Assembly (NCBI RefSeq): GCF_026210795.1
Contig: NC_089434.1
Coordinates: 496,001-560,000 of the forward strand
Length of the DNA stretch: 64,000 bases
Direction of reading: 5' to 3'
Origin: Rhizophagus irregularis
Taxonomy: Eukaryota; Glomeromycota; Glomeromycetes; Glomerales; Glomeraceae
Positions within the stretch are counted from its first letter, which is position 1; every line of letters starts with the position of its first letter. Position numbers and translations under genes: made by a program. Shown one piece after another: positions 26,935-37,028 of this stretch. A model generated the notes under the pieces. It was not told the origin of the DNA. It did no database searches and was given only the letters and a program-made list of their open reading frames with translations.

Positions 26935-28792
26935 ATGTCTCTTCAGAAAGACTCTTCAAGTAATACTAATTCAAATATTCCTGCCATACTGTTGGTAGGA
27001 AAATCCGGTAAGAATTTATGCACGTGGTGTCAGTTTTACTATAAACATAATTTCATTTTTTTTTTTCAAAAAAAAAAAAAAAAAAAAAAAATTAAGGTGC
27101 CGGTAAAAGTACTTTAGGAAATTTGCTCTTGGGTCGAAATGAATTTGTTGTTTCAGACTCAGCTGTGAGTAATTAGAGTATATACAGTATCATAGAGCCT
27201 TTTAAAACTAATCCAGACAATATTCTCACATAATGTAAACTTTTAAGGAATCCTCGCCACAAGTATGTCAAACTGCTTTGATTAAGATAAATAATAAAAC
27301 GTTCAATATTGTTGATACACCTGGAATTTTTGACACCGGCAAAACGAATCAAGAAATCTTGAAAGAAACAGCCCAAGCAATCTTGCAATGCACTTATGGA
27401 ATTCAAGCCATTATTTTTGTCATGGGTATGTGGAATATTTCGCATTCCTTTATACAGAATTTTTCATATGATTGAAAAAGTTTTCTCATTTTAGAAGCAA
27501 CACGTTTTACTAAGGAACAGAAAGATACTATTAATCAAATTATCAAGTTTCTTGGTCAAGATTCGCTGAACCACATGATTGTAGTGTTCTCAAAATGCAG
27601 AAAGGCTCCGACAAAAGACCCTGACTTGCTCTTTAATTCATTGGTCCAGGAACAGAAGGATTTTCTCAATAGTATTGACAATAGATTCACTGTATCTCCT
27701 GATCTCGATATTTTTGAAGAACCAGACGACCCAATTGTTGAGCGCCACGTGAAAAACCTCAAGAACTATATTGTTGATATTCCAGATTTCTATACAACAG
27801 CTTCCTTTGAAAAAGTTCGCATTGCTCGAGAGAGAGAACTTCAGGAAATTGAACAATGGGAACTCAAAACCGAAGAACAATTTCAAGCTATAGCAAGAGA
27901 AGGCTTTCACGATGATAGTGAATTGCGACAATGGAAGGAAACACGAGAAAATACGAAAAAAAAATTTAAGCAATTACGCGCAAAAGCTGGTTCAGATGCA
28001 GCTGTCAATATGGAGCTTGGAGAAGCTTGTTTTGCTGCAGATTCAAAGGTTACTTTGCAAAATGGCAAAGTTACCAACATTTCGGAACTTGTTATTGGAG
28101 ATTATGTATGTTGTGGCTTTGAGAATGGGAAGAAAATCTTCAGCGAGGTGTTTTTATTTATTCATGCTGACCACGATACAGTGACTGAATTTCAATTAAT
28201 TGATTTCATGAAACAAGATGGATCACAAGGTAATTATTTCATTAATATACAGTATTAATATGTTACCTAGATTTTTTTACTCTCATCGATTTAATTTACA
28301 AAGGAACCCTTTGCGTTACTCCTGAACATCACATTTTCGTGAATGGTGGTGGAACCGATTTTGCCAAAAATGTTATACCAAACAAAACCCAACTTTTTAT
28401 TTCTAACGGAGAGAAATTGGTTCCCGTTACTTCAGCCCGTATATCAAAAGTTAGCATTTTTTTTTTCCTGAAAATTTTTAACTAGTTACTCAATTAGTAG
28501 ATCAAGATCTAATCCCTTTATTTCATTCAACAAGGAACGAAGAAAAGGTTATTATAGTCCCTTGACTCGTAGTGGAAATATTCTTGTTGATGAGGTTCTT
28601 TGTTCTTGTTATGCTTCTGCACCTCCTTATCAAGCCTTGTTTAATTTTGTCTTTGCGCCATTAAAAATCTACACAAAAATTTTTCCTTCTAATTATCTAG
28701 ATAAAGAGATTCATCCTTATGTTAAATTTTTAAGTAGAGGTCGCAGGATAGTAGAATTTCTCGATGATTTAAATATTTCTCGATCTATTTAA
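26935..28792 (+). CDS. GIN1-like: Type 2 AIG1-like GTPase-Hint (Hog) fusion, copy D
   Basis: Exons 26935-27007, 27097-27164, 27248-27425, 27495-28229, 28304-28449 and 28535-28792 encode 485 residues. The G domain has GKSGAGKSTLGNLLLGR, VDTPGIFDTGKT, FSKCRKAPTKDPD in the G4 position, and NRFTVSPDLDIFEEPDDP. A longer charged linker than type 1 (ARERELQEIEQWELKTEEQ, KETRENTKKKFKQ) leads to the Hint domain. That starts at EACFAADSKVTL and shows IGDYVCCGFENGKKIFSE, VTPEHHIFV, GYYSPLTRSG and VDEVLCSCYAS. Exon 2 (68), exon 3 (178) and exon 5 (146 nt) have exactly the lengths seen in copy A, with the same phases. The first ATG after the polypyrimidine-rich spacer was chosen because copy F shares it. 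Confidence 0.9.
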
Positions 28793-29394
28793 AAAAGTTT
28801 CACAATAACTTTGAAGATTATCTGGGGTTTGCTCAAAGAGTTATTCTGATACGAATTACGGGAAATTAAAAAATCTTACTTTATTATATAATAAATATGT
28901 TGAGAATTTTTAATGATATGAAACTCTCAATAATTATAAATATAGTTTTAAGTGATATCAAGAAAACCTATTTGTATAAAAGAGTTGTAGTAATAAAATC
29001 AAACTTTAATTATCAATCTTAATATACTGTACATATGGTACAAATAAGTGTTTATAAAGATTTTTATAACGTTGCTGTTAATTCTTTAAAAAATTTCTTT
29101 ATCGTAATTGTCTTAATTTTTCATTTCCTCTTAATATATTCGTCCAACGATAAGAATAAATTTACTATTACTATTATACTACAAATTATTTTAAACTAAA
29201 GTGAAAGTTATTAAACACTAAGAAATTATTATAGTATTTCAGTTCATGAAGCAATACAGCATCGATTCTTCACCATTTTAGAAATTGTGTGATATATTAT
29301 CTCTTTAAATAATTTATACAGTAAATTAATGTTGCCTAATTAACTTGCTATTAAATCGATCATCTATCTTTAACCTTTGAAAGCCTACTTATTT
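28793..29394. other. 3' flank shared with copy F
   Basis: No gene. The flank resembles that of copy F (47175-47620), including ATTGCTGTTAATTCTTTAAA and GAAATTGTG.AATATATTATC. This shows the duplication extends well past the stop codon. Confidence 0.6.
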
Positions 29395-29396
29395 TT

Positions 29397-29549
29397 ACAG
29401 CCGTTTTCAAAATGGTTGATGCTATTTATTTATGATTAAATATTCGAATACCAATATTCGTCCGGTTTTCGTCCATTATTTGTCTGGTTTTCCGGTTTTC
29501 ATTTTTTTTATCCAAACATAACAGCATCAACCATTTGAAAATGGCGATA
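29397..29549. repeat. Small inverted-repeat insertion absent from the paralogous flank
   Basis: The arms CGTTTTCAAAATGGTTGATGCT (left) and AGCATCAACCATTTGAAAATGG (right) face each other across about 100 bp. The matching flank of copy F (around 47615) passes straight from the left to the right neighbour without it, so it is an insertion. No clear target duplication was found. Confidence 0.6.
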
Positions 29550-29699
29550 ATTGAAATTTATCCAAAGAAAATTTGTATACTTTAACACTCATTTATAACA
29601 AAATTTAAGATTCTTTGCCAAGTACCTACAACTAGGGATTGGAATCGAAAATGGAATCTTTTCAAGATTTTTCTTATAGACACCAACCTGACTTAGAAT

Positions 29700-30209
29700 T
29701 AGAAATGGCAACGGTCACGGATTATGACCGGTCATGACCGTGACCGATATCGGTCGGTCAAGACTTATGACCAACCGTTTGACTGACCGTTTGACCGACC
29801 GTTTGACCGACCGTTTGACCGACCAAATTTTTTTATGAAAAATTTACAGCAAATTTCAAAATATACGGGACACTTGAGAAATTTGATTGTCGGGTTGTCG
29901 GGTAGCCGGGTTACTCAGCAGTAGGTTATTATATAATCTGATATACTACTATTCATTATACTCGTCACGACGTCACGTGTTATTTATACTTTTCTAATAA
30001 ACAACCTACTGCTGAGTAACCCAGCTACCCGACAACCCGACAATCAAATTTCTCAAGTGTCCCGTATATTTTGAAATTTGCTGTAATAAAAACACTGCGA
30101 AAATATAAAAAAAATGATCGGTCAAATGGTCGGTCAAACGGTCGGTCGGTCAAAGGTTCTTGACCGGTCATGACCGATAACTGACCATGACCGACCGTTG
30201 CCATCCCTA
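29700..30209. mobile_element. Inner hAT-like MITE inserted in the outer element
   Basis: 510 bp with exact 8-bp duplications CTTAGAAT at 29692-29699 and 30210-30217. Ends are TAGAAATGGCAACGGTC (left) and GACCGTTGCCATCCCTA (right). Subterminal tandem GACCGACCGTTT-type repeats (29770-29825, 30118-30150) are characteristic of transposase-binding arrays. It contains no coding sequence and itself hosts a mariner-like insert. Confidence 0.85.
29847..30083. mobile_element. Mariner-like MITE inside the inner hAT element
   Basis: 237 bp, almost a perfect palindrome with ~80-bp arms beginning CAGCAAATTTCAAAATATAC and flanked by TA on both sides (29845-29846, 30084-30085). TA duplication and CAG ends fit Tc1/mariner-derived MITEs. 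A related shorter copy is at 48363-48513. Confidence 0.7.
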
Positions 30210-30376
30210 CTTAGAATCAGTTTATAATTTCAGCAAAATGATCAGCACTTGGCCGGCATGAAAATTGGAGTCAGGTTAACTTACATGTAAAAAATTGCTG
30301 AGAATCGATTTTCGAGAATCGATTTTACTATGTTTTGTCAATTTTTGATTAATCGATTCCAATCCCTACCTACAAA

Positions 30377-30862
30377 TGCAGCAGGTGCAGCGGGTTGTCA
30401 ATTCATTTATATTGGTAAAACTAAAAATGGTGTTCTACTAACTCTATAAAAAATATATCAAATATAATTTAACAATAAATAGTTATTGGATGTAGGAATA
30501 GAGTTTGCCGGTTGTTCGACCGATATCCCTCCATCAGTCAATAGGAATATTACGGTGACGCTATCTATTATTAAATTTATTGAAAATATAGTATTATTAA
30601 CTTTTATAACTTTTATTGGTTGAAAATTGAATCTGTACATACAAGTTGATGAAAGTTACGTTATTATTTTTGCAAATAGTACAAATTCTTTTATAGGGAT
30701 GTTAAAATGCTCAACGGTTCAAGCTTACTAGGTTCAGCTCAATACAGTTTGAGCTCAAGCAGGTTAAGCTATTTTATTAAGACAAGCTTCTTAGCAATTA
30801 TTATGTGGTTAGAAATTTGCTTAAATTAAATCCAGTATAAATTAATCTGAATTATTTTGCGT
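30377..30862. other. Intergenic, 3' flank remainder
   Basis: Resembles the sequence at 48895-49100 (GCAGCAGGTGCAGC versus GCAGCAAGTGCAGC), i.e. the rest of the duplicated flank. A TAGGGATGTTAAAATGCTCAACGG block at 30697 looks like one end of another element, with no partner end found. Confidence 0.5.
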
Positions 30863-31226
30863 TTAATCTATCTGTTCGAGAATCCATTGACCTCGTTTCA
30901 AGTGACGAATATAAGGATGAATTTCTTTATCTGTTATTACAATCAGAATGGACATGATCCATGAGTATAGACGGAAAGAAATCATTACGAAATCGATGAT
31001 CGCTTGATAAGGTGGAGCAACAGCATAGCACGAGCAAAGTATGTCATCAACAACAATTTTACCACTTTGTGTAAGAGGAGAAGTGTAACCATTCCTTAAA
31101 TTAATCAAAGTGAAAATGAACAAAGAAAAGTTAATACGGTATAAAGAAATTTATTAAATACGGAAAATGCAAGATTAATTATTATTTTTGTAACCCGATG
31201 CGGAATCACAGGAATTATTAAAATCC
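30863..31226 (-). pseudogene. Type 1 Hint C-terminus relic (copy J1)
   Basis: Minus-strand exon 6 of a type 1 gene with PLTQSGKIVVDDILCSCYA and KEIHPYIRHLKRGQWILEQID, preceded by a remnant of the end of exon 5 (31185-31220, the PVIPHRVT region). Eight nucleotides are missing next to the exon 6 acceptor compared with copy A. The GTPase and the first Hint half are gone. Confidence 0.8.
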
Positions 31227-31389
31227 TTTAAAAATTCTCACAACAAATTTTAGAACTGGAATCATTTTTTTATTTTGGGAAAAAATGACACATCTGAAAA
31301 GTGATATTTTGGCAAAGCATATATAAGAAAAAAAATCCGCATAGTTAAAATATATTGGTCACTCAGAAATAATCACACGAGATATTACG

Positions 31390-31890
31390 TTGTTTTACAT
31401 GATAGCGTAGTCGCTATTCATTTTTCACGTTAGTAATAAAATGTTGATAACAAAATCGGTTCCATGACGAAAAGGTTCCTTGATCGATTAGATAAATAAA
31501 ATTACAAGCAGTATGTATTATATATTATAATAATTTATCTTGTGTCCCACCTTGTTTCATGAAATCTATAATTGAAATTCAGTCATTGTATTGTGGTCAG
31601 CATGAATAAACAAAAACACTTCGCCAAAGACTTTCTTCCCATTTTCAAAGACACATACATAATCTCCGAAATCTCGGTAAGTTTGCCAATCTGTGAAGTA
31701 ACTGCAGCAAAACATTCATATTGCTTAACCTGTGCTTAACCCAATACTTTTATGCTAGAATTCCTTATAATTCTTCCTATTGTCGCTTTTCGTAGTCATT
31801 GCATTGGACAAGAAATTTTGATAATTTGATTGATAGTATTTTTCGTTCCTTAGTAAATGTATTGCTTCTAAAGTGATAAAATTTTTTCAA
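31390..31890 (-). pseudogene. Type 2 GTPase-Hint relic (copy J2)
   Basis: Minus-strand fragments of type 2 exons 4 and 5. They comprise a start-of-exon-4 piece (EAIHLLRNEK-like, about 31840-31875), a Hint start (ECFAAVTSQIGKLTEIS, 31660-31715), VFENGKKVFGEVFLFIHADHN (31600-31655) and a scrap of the VTPEHHIF region at 31420-31475. Large internal deletions and frameshifts are present. It sits on the same strand as J1, unlike the intact head-to-head pairs. Confidence 0.7.
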
Positions 31891-32045
31891 TCATTTGAAC
31901 AAAATATGATTTAAATTTTTTATTACATACAAATATCTGATGATTTAAATACGAAAAATATAATTATAACTAAAAAAATTTGTCTGACGTTTGGATTAGT
32001 CTCCGTATAAATAATTTGAATTGTGTAACTTAAATCCCATGCTAT

Positions 32046-32506
32046 TGTTGTATCAGTTCTTTTACGCTTAAAAATATTAAGCAATTTATATGGTTAGGTA
32101 GCAGAAGGTTTATGTAGTGTATAGACAAACAATATATCAAAATTATCCGATCAGACGTGTTGTATAGCGCTGTATGTCGGCATATACTTCCAAACACGAA
32201 TAAAGGATTTCACTTGATAAAAAACTATCAATTTATAACTTAAATAAAAACTTTTTTTTATTCCCTCCTCATTACAACAAGAAAATTGACCTATATTTAT
32301 AATAAATTATACATATAAGAAGAAATTTAATATATTTACTATGTATAATATGACTAACATGTTCAATACGTTGATCATAACCAACATGTTGATTAGGTTC
32401 GACATGTTAATCATGTTCGGCATATTAATTATGTCCGACATGTCAATCAAGTTAAACATTTGCAACATCGATCAATTTCGGAGTGGCACATGACGATCAC
32501 ATGACA
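32046..32506 (-). repeat. 3' LTR of the Ty3 element
   Basis: 461 bp. Same sequence as the partner LTR apart from 36 extra bases (about 32396-32440) in a tandem array of CGACATGTTAATCATGTT-type units. Confidence 0.9.
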
Positions 32507-32520
32507 TCATCCCTCCCTAA
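32507..32520 (-). other. Putative polypurine tract
   Basis: Next to the 3' LTR the minus strand reads TTAGGGAGGGATGA, the expected purine-rich plus-strand primer. Confidence 0.65.
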
Positions 32521-32942
32521 TTTTCAACTCCGTTGAAAATTTCCGAAGCTTGTAGAACTAAACCTTGATATTCTTGAGTGTTAAGTTCTCTCAGCAATGA
32601 TACGTTGGTCTTTTTAGTTCTCATAATTTGTTTGGCTCCTGGAATTTCGAAAATATAAAAAATCCTAGTAGCAGAGGTCCTGTAATGTGCAGTTAACTGT
32701 CGCACAAAGTAATTGCGCTGCACACTGGACTCAGTTTCTTTTTCCAAAAATCGACCCAAATAATATAAGTGAACAAGGAGTAAAAGCCGATTGTTAAAAT
32801 GCTTAATCCGGTTCAAAGCATCACAAAGAATTTCAAATTTTCTTTCAGGCTTCATATTAGGTTCATAGGGAAGTGGAAAAGGTGTCACTTCAACTGGAGT
32901 TGTTTGTAGTAAATCTTTTAGGATACTTTGATAGGGTTCCAT
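32517..32942 (-). CDS. Extra ORF of the Ty3 element, function unknown
   Basis: 141 residues, sense orientation, between integrase and the polypurine tract. It begins MEPYQSILKDLLQ and ends SEIFNGVEN, and its stop falls inside the polypurine tract. The protein is rich in Leu/Arg, predicted largely helical, and has no Cys cluster or membrane segment. I do not recognise it. Unlike the other frames of this element it is uninterrupted. Confidence 0.6.
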   Translation of the reverse strand: MEPYQSILKDLLQTTPVEVTPFPLPYEPNMKPERKFEILCDALNRIKHFNNRLLLLVHLYYLGRFLEKETESSVQRNYFVRQLTAHYRTSATRIFYIFEIPGAKQIMRTKKTNVSLLRELNTQEYQGLVLQASEIFNGVEN

Positions 32943-33099
32943 ACTAATAATAAAAATAATAAAAAAAAATAATAAAAAAAATGTATATATATATATGTTT
33001 TTTCATTAAACATTAAACATATTAATCCCCAAAAAAAAAAAAAAATGATCTTTGGTCTAATTATTTGTAATACATTATGTACATATATGCATTACGTTA

Positions 33100-34352
33100 T
33101 CACCGTTGATTGTAAAGTTTCAAACGTTCCGAATTTACTGGGGTTTTTAAAATGTCTCCTTGTAATGTCCTTAATTTGTAAACTCCGTTCCCCAAATCCT
33201 CGTGAATGTAATAAGGACCCTTCCAACGGTCTTGCAGCTTTTTCTTTCCCCTCAGCTGACTTTTATATAATAATACAAGATCACCAATCTTGTAAAATAT
33301 TCTCACAAGATTTTCATCATGACGCTGCTTCTGCTGCTGTTGTGCTTCATATATGGCGTCTTGAGTCATCAATCTGTCTTCTGTGACTCTTCCAGTAAGC
33401 ATGCGTATTCTAGCCAATAAATCATCTTGTGAATCTCCTTCATGCAGTTCAGCTTGCATAGTCTTTACTGCAAAATCTACAGGTAGAACGGCATCTCTTC
33501 CATACATGAGATAAAATGGTTTGTGACGCGTGGTGCTTTGCTTTCTTACACGATATGCAAACAAAGCAGAGGACATATACATGTCCCAATCATCATGATT
33601 TTCATTTGAAAATTTCACCAACGCCTCACACAATGTCCTATTAAAACGCTCCACAAGACCATTTGTTTGGGGGTGATAGGCAGTTGATAATTGATGTTTT
33701 ACCCCAAGCTCATCACATAATGAATCCAACATTTCATTAACAAAATGGGACCCACGATTGGTTAGTATTTCTTTTGGGCACCCGTGGCGGCAGATTATGT
33801 CTTCATAGAAAAAAGACACAACTGAAGAAGCTTTTGCATCAGGAAGGGCTCGTGCCTCGGGCCATTTGGTAAGATACTCAGTGGCAACAACTATATACTT
33901 GTTGCCTTTCTTTGTTGTGGGAAGGGGTCCTACGATATCTATGCCTATCCTGTCAAAAGGCATTCCAACTTTGATCGGGTGTAGAGGTTCTACACGTCGA
34001 TTTCCCCCTTTCTTTGGCACTCGTCGCAAGTTCGTACATATCTACGAACATCTTCGTACATCTGCGGCCAGTAATAGCAAACCTTTACTCGCCTATAGGT
34101 TTTGTCCAAGGAAAAGTGTCCGGCCAGCGGATCTGAATGGGTAAAATGTAAAATTTCTCCAATTTCGTTTTCTTTCACAACCTTAATAGGTCTATTTGGG
34201 TTGTTTTTATTTCTTTTGTATAACTGATCATTCAATACAATAAAGTATCGGTCTTTTCGTCTTATTGCATCTTGTTGTTTTTTCGTCATGTCTGTTGGTA
34301 ATGATAAATCCGTCAAAAATCGTATTAATAAATAATATGTGGTGGTATCCAT
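33100..34352 (-). pseudogene. Ty3 integrase, frameshifted and with Asp-to-Asn change
   Basis: The HHCC zinc part (HFTHSDPLAGHFSLDKTY, CDECQRKG) is in one frame (34352-33990) and the catalytic core in another (34029-33100). The break lies at the run of five G (34004-34008). The core has the first Asp in GIDIVGPL and the Glu in NGLVERFNRTL. The second Asp of the D,D-35-E triad is Asn: TNRGSHF instead of TDRGSHF (codon 33759-33757). The C-terminus (GDLVLLYKS, RWKGPYYI) is intact; no chromodomain is seen. Confidence 0.85.
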
Positions 34353-34449
34353 TCCGTTAAATCAATAATGGGAAGTCCGTTAAGTGGTGTCAAAAAAAAA
34401 ATGCGTTAATCCGGTGTGTATATATATATAAAAAAAAATATGGGTTGTA

Positions 34450-35772
34450 TTAAACTCTTATTCGGCTTAGTGTATCGACGTTGGTGTGTTGTTTTCCGGG
34501 GCGGTTAACTATTTCCAAATCATATCCGTTAAGAGTCATCAACCATCTTCCGAGCTTACCAACAGGGTTCGACATGTTCATTAAATACCTTAAAGCGGCG
34601 TGATCAGTTACAACGGTAAATCGTTGTCCGTGCAAATAATGATGAAAGTGCTTGACGGCCCATATAACCGCAAGACACTCCAGTTCCATGACACTATAGT
34701 TCCGTTCATGCTTATTTAGAGTCCAGCTCGCATAAGCAATGACGCGTTCTTTTTTATCGTCATCCTTTTGGGATAATATTGCGCCCAACGCAAAAGTAGA
34801 GGCGTCGGTATATAACAAGAACAGTCTTTCGAAATTAGGATACGCCAATATAGGTGGCATTGTTAAACAAGTCTTTAATTTTTCAAACGCGGCTTGTTGA
34901 TCTTTATCCCAAATATACGGGATATTTTTCTTTAATAACCTATTCAACGGTTCAACGATAGACGAGAAGTTCTTCACGAACTTCTGGTAATACGAGGCCA
35001 GCGCAATAAATCCCCTTAATTGCGTTAAGTCTTTCGGAATGGGAAATTCGTTGATGGTGCGTAATTTTTCAGGATCGGTATGGATGCCTTTTCGGCTCAC
35101 CACATGTCCTAGGAAAGGAAGTTCTTCTTTAAAAAAGAAACACTTCTCAGGACTTAATTTTAAACCAGCCTTCTCTAGACGTGAGAAAACCTGTTCCAGA
35201 TGCACCAAATGCTCTTCGAAGGTTTTCGACCCTACATTAATATCGTCGATGTATACTACCGTGAACTGCCAAAGAATGTCTCGTAACACCATATCCATTA
35301 GACGTTGAAAGGTTGCAGGAGCGTTACAGAGGCCAAAAGGCAACACGGTAAACTCATACGTCCCGAACCTGGTGATGAACGTTGATTTTTCTCGATCTTT
35401 TGGGTCCAATTCGACCTGCCAAAAGCCACTGGCAAGGTCTAAGGACGAGAACCATCGAGATCCTGATAATGTCTCCAACATATCGTCTATTCGTGGTAAA
35501 GGATAGCAATCCTTTTTGGTGACCTTGTTGAGTTTCCGATAATCCACACAAAGGCGCTTCTTCCCGTTCTTTTTTTCTACTACAACCACAGGAGAAGTCC
35601 ATTGACTACTTGATGGCACAATTAGACTGGCCTCCAAGAGTCGTTGTATTTCCTCTTTGATGAACAACTGATTCTGATGTGACGTCCGGTAAAATCTTTG
35701 CTTGATGGGGGTCGCACCTCCGGTATCGATAGTGTGTGTAACCACTGATGTTTGACCGAAATCATTTGAGTT
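34450..35772 (-). CDS. Ty3 pol, reverse transcriptase-RNase H part
   Basis: Same frame as the protease and separated from it by two TAG codons (35826-35824 and 35775-35773). RT motifs: KKNGKKRLCVDYRKLN, FSSLDLASGFWQVEL, LPFGLCNAPATFQRLMD and catalytic YIDDI. RNase H: LYTDASTFALGAILSQ, SVMELECLAVIWA and VVTDHAALRYL. It ends with the usual NVDTLSRI. All catalytic acids look intact. Confidence 0.9.
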   Translation of the reverse strand, partial: NSNDFGQTSVVTHTIDTGGATPIKQRFYRTSHQNQLFIKEEIQRLLEASLIVPSSSQWTSPVVVVEKKNGKKRLCVDYRKLNKVTKKDCYPLPRIDDMLETLSGSRWFSSLDLASGFWQVELDPKDREKSTFITRFGTYEFTVLPFGLCNAPATFQRLMDMVLRDILWQFTVVYIDDINVGSKTFEEHLVHLEQVFSRLEKAGLKLSPEKCFFFKEELPFLGHVVSRKGIHTDPEKLRTINEFPIPKDLTQLRGFIALASYYQKFVKNFSSIVEPLNRLLKKNIPYIWDKDQQAAFEKLKTCLTMPPILAYPNFERLFLLYTDASTFALGAILSQKDDDKKERVIAYASWTLNKHERNYSVMELECLAVIWAVKHFHHYLHGQRFTVVTDHAALRYLMNMSNPVGKLGRWLMTLNGYDLEIVNRPGKQHTNVDTLSRIRV

Positions 35773-35823
35773 CTACGCAAACAGATTATTATATTTTTTT
35801 ATGAATTCATGAAATTGCTGTTG

Positions 35824-37028
35824 CTAGTTCTCATCCAAAGTTCCGGTATGGAAATTTCCCATCTCGATCTCTTTATACTGGTAATAATAATCGTTTTCGA
35901 TCAGAGCCGTTCCCCTTAGTCCATCTTCGATTTCCTGGGCTTCCTTTTGGGTGATGAACTGCGTATGACAGTATAGCTGCTCTTGAGTGGTTTCATCTTC
36001 ACTCTCGTATTCTTCATCAGAATCTTCTATAGCTTCATCATCCGGTTCATCATCTGGTTCCTTATCGGGTTCTATATCCGGTACTTCGATACTGATGATG
36101 TGATGTGGCGTCTTCCGACATTCGGTTGATACTTTAATTACATCACCTTTCCATTTAATTGTCATAGTATCATTATCATAATCCAAGATGGCCTTAGTTT
36201 TTTGCAACCAGTCATTACCGACTATTGCTGCGTAAGAATCAGCATCAGTCACGATAGCGTCCATAGGGATGATCTGATCGTGTATTTTTAAAGGAATATC
36301 TGATACGGCTCCTAGTGGTCTTCGCCGTTCACCATTTACGTTTACCATCACCGTTTTTGATGCTCTAGTTATCTCCATATCTAGATCTTTTAACAAAGAC
36401 AGTGAGATAATACTACCGGCGGATCCAGAATCCAAGATCAACGGAAATTGTATATGTTTGATCGAGGCGTCACAATATAAGGCGGAGGACTTGCTGTTAC
36501 TTGATGTGTTCGCCTGCATCAAATCTTGTAGTTCCGCTATACCTCCGTCTTCTGGCGTCTCGTTATTAACAGCGTTTTTGGTTTGAATTTTCTCGGAATC
36601 CTCATCTTTCTTTCGTATGACCAGTTTTCGTAGCTGTTTTGCTATCGTTAGACTGAACTTAGGATTCATCGCCAACAATTGTCCATTCGTGATGTTGGCT
36701 ACCTGGTCGAAAAACTGTTGCGGGGTATAGGGTTCGACCATTTTATTGATCAGAGCGGTAGTGGTGGGTTTCTTCTTGGTATTTTTTTGTAATACCGTTC
36801 TTCTGGGCTCTGCAGTCTTTATAGGTTGTTTCTTTTTCGGATGAAATTGCGTAACCCGTATCTGAGCTTCATCCTCTTCTAACGTTTTATCCTTTGCTAT
36901 TCCTTCCAAAGAATTTAACCTTGCCTTGCTCCTCGTAGTTCTGGTGGCGGGATAGGTTTCTAATAATGTGAGGTTTGAGGGAATTGTATGTTGGCTTGTA
37001 CTCTCACCCTCATGAGGTACGCCTTCTA
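35824..37028 (-). CDS. Ty3 pol, aspartic protease part
   Basis: Entered from gag by the candidate -1 shift (FKLEGVPHEG). It contains the retropepsin motif FPLILDSGSAGSIISLSLL and a downstream IVGNDWLQKTKAILDY, the usual G-x-D-[FW]-[LM] region. An acidic C-terminal segment (DEPDDEAIEDSDEEYE) follows. The frame ends at TAG 35826-35824, but the same frame resumes immediately and leads into reverse transcriptase. The enzyme would process Gag-Pol. Confidence 0.85.

Larger units (their letters stand above)
29633..30368. mobile_element. Outer hAT-like non-autonomous element (nested host)
   Basis: Terminal inverted repeats TAGGGATTGGAATCGA (left) and its complement ending at 30368. Flanking 8-bp duplications are CCTACAAC (29625-29632) and CCTACAAA (30369-30376). 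An 8-bp target duplication with TAGGG ends is typical of hAT. Without the inner insertion it is about 220 bp and codes for nothing. The paralogous flank of copy F near 48880-48905 keeps the empty site (AAGTATCTACAACTGCAGCAAG). Confidence 0.8.

Noticed and set aside
26564-27117. Small plus-strand ORFs in the A/D spacer
   Set aside because: They overlap the spacer and copy D's first exon and intron, with no conservation in the E/F spacer.
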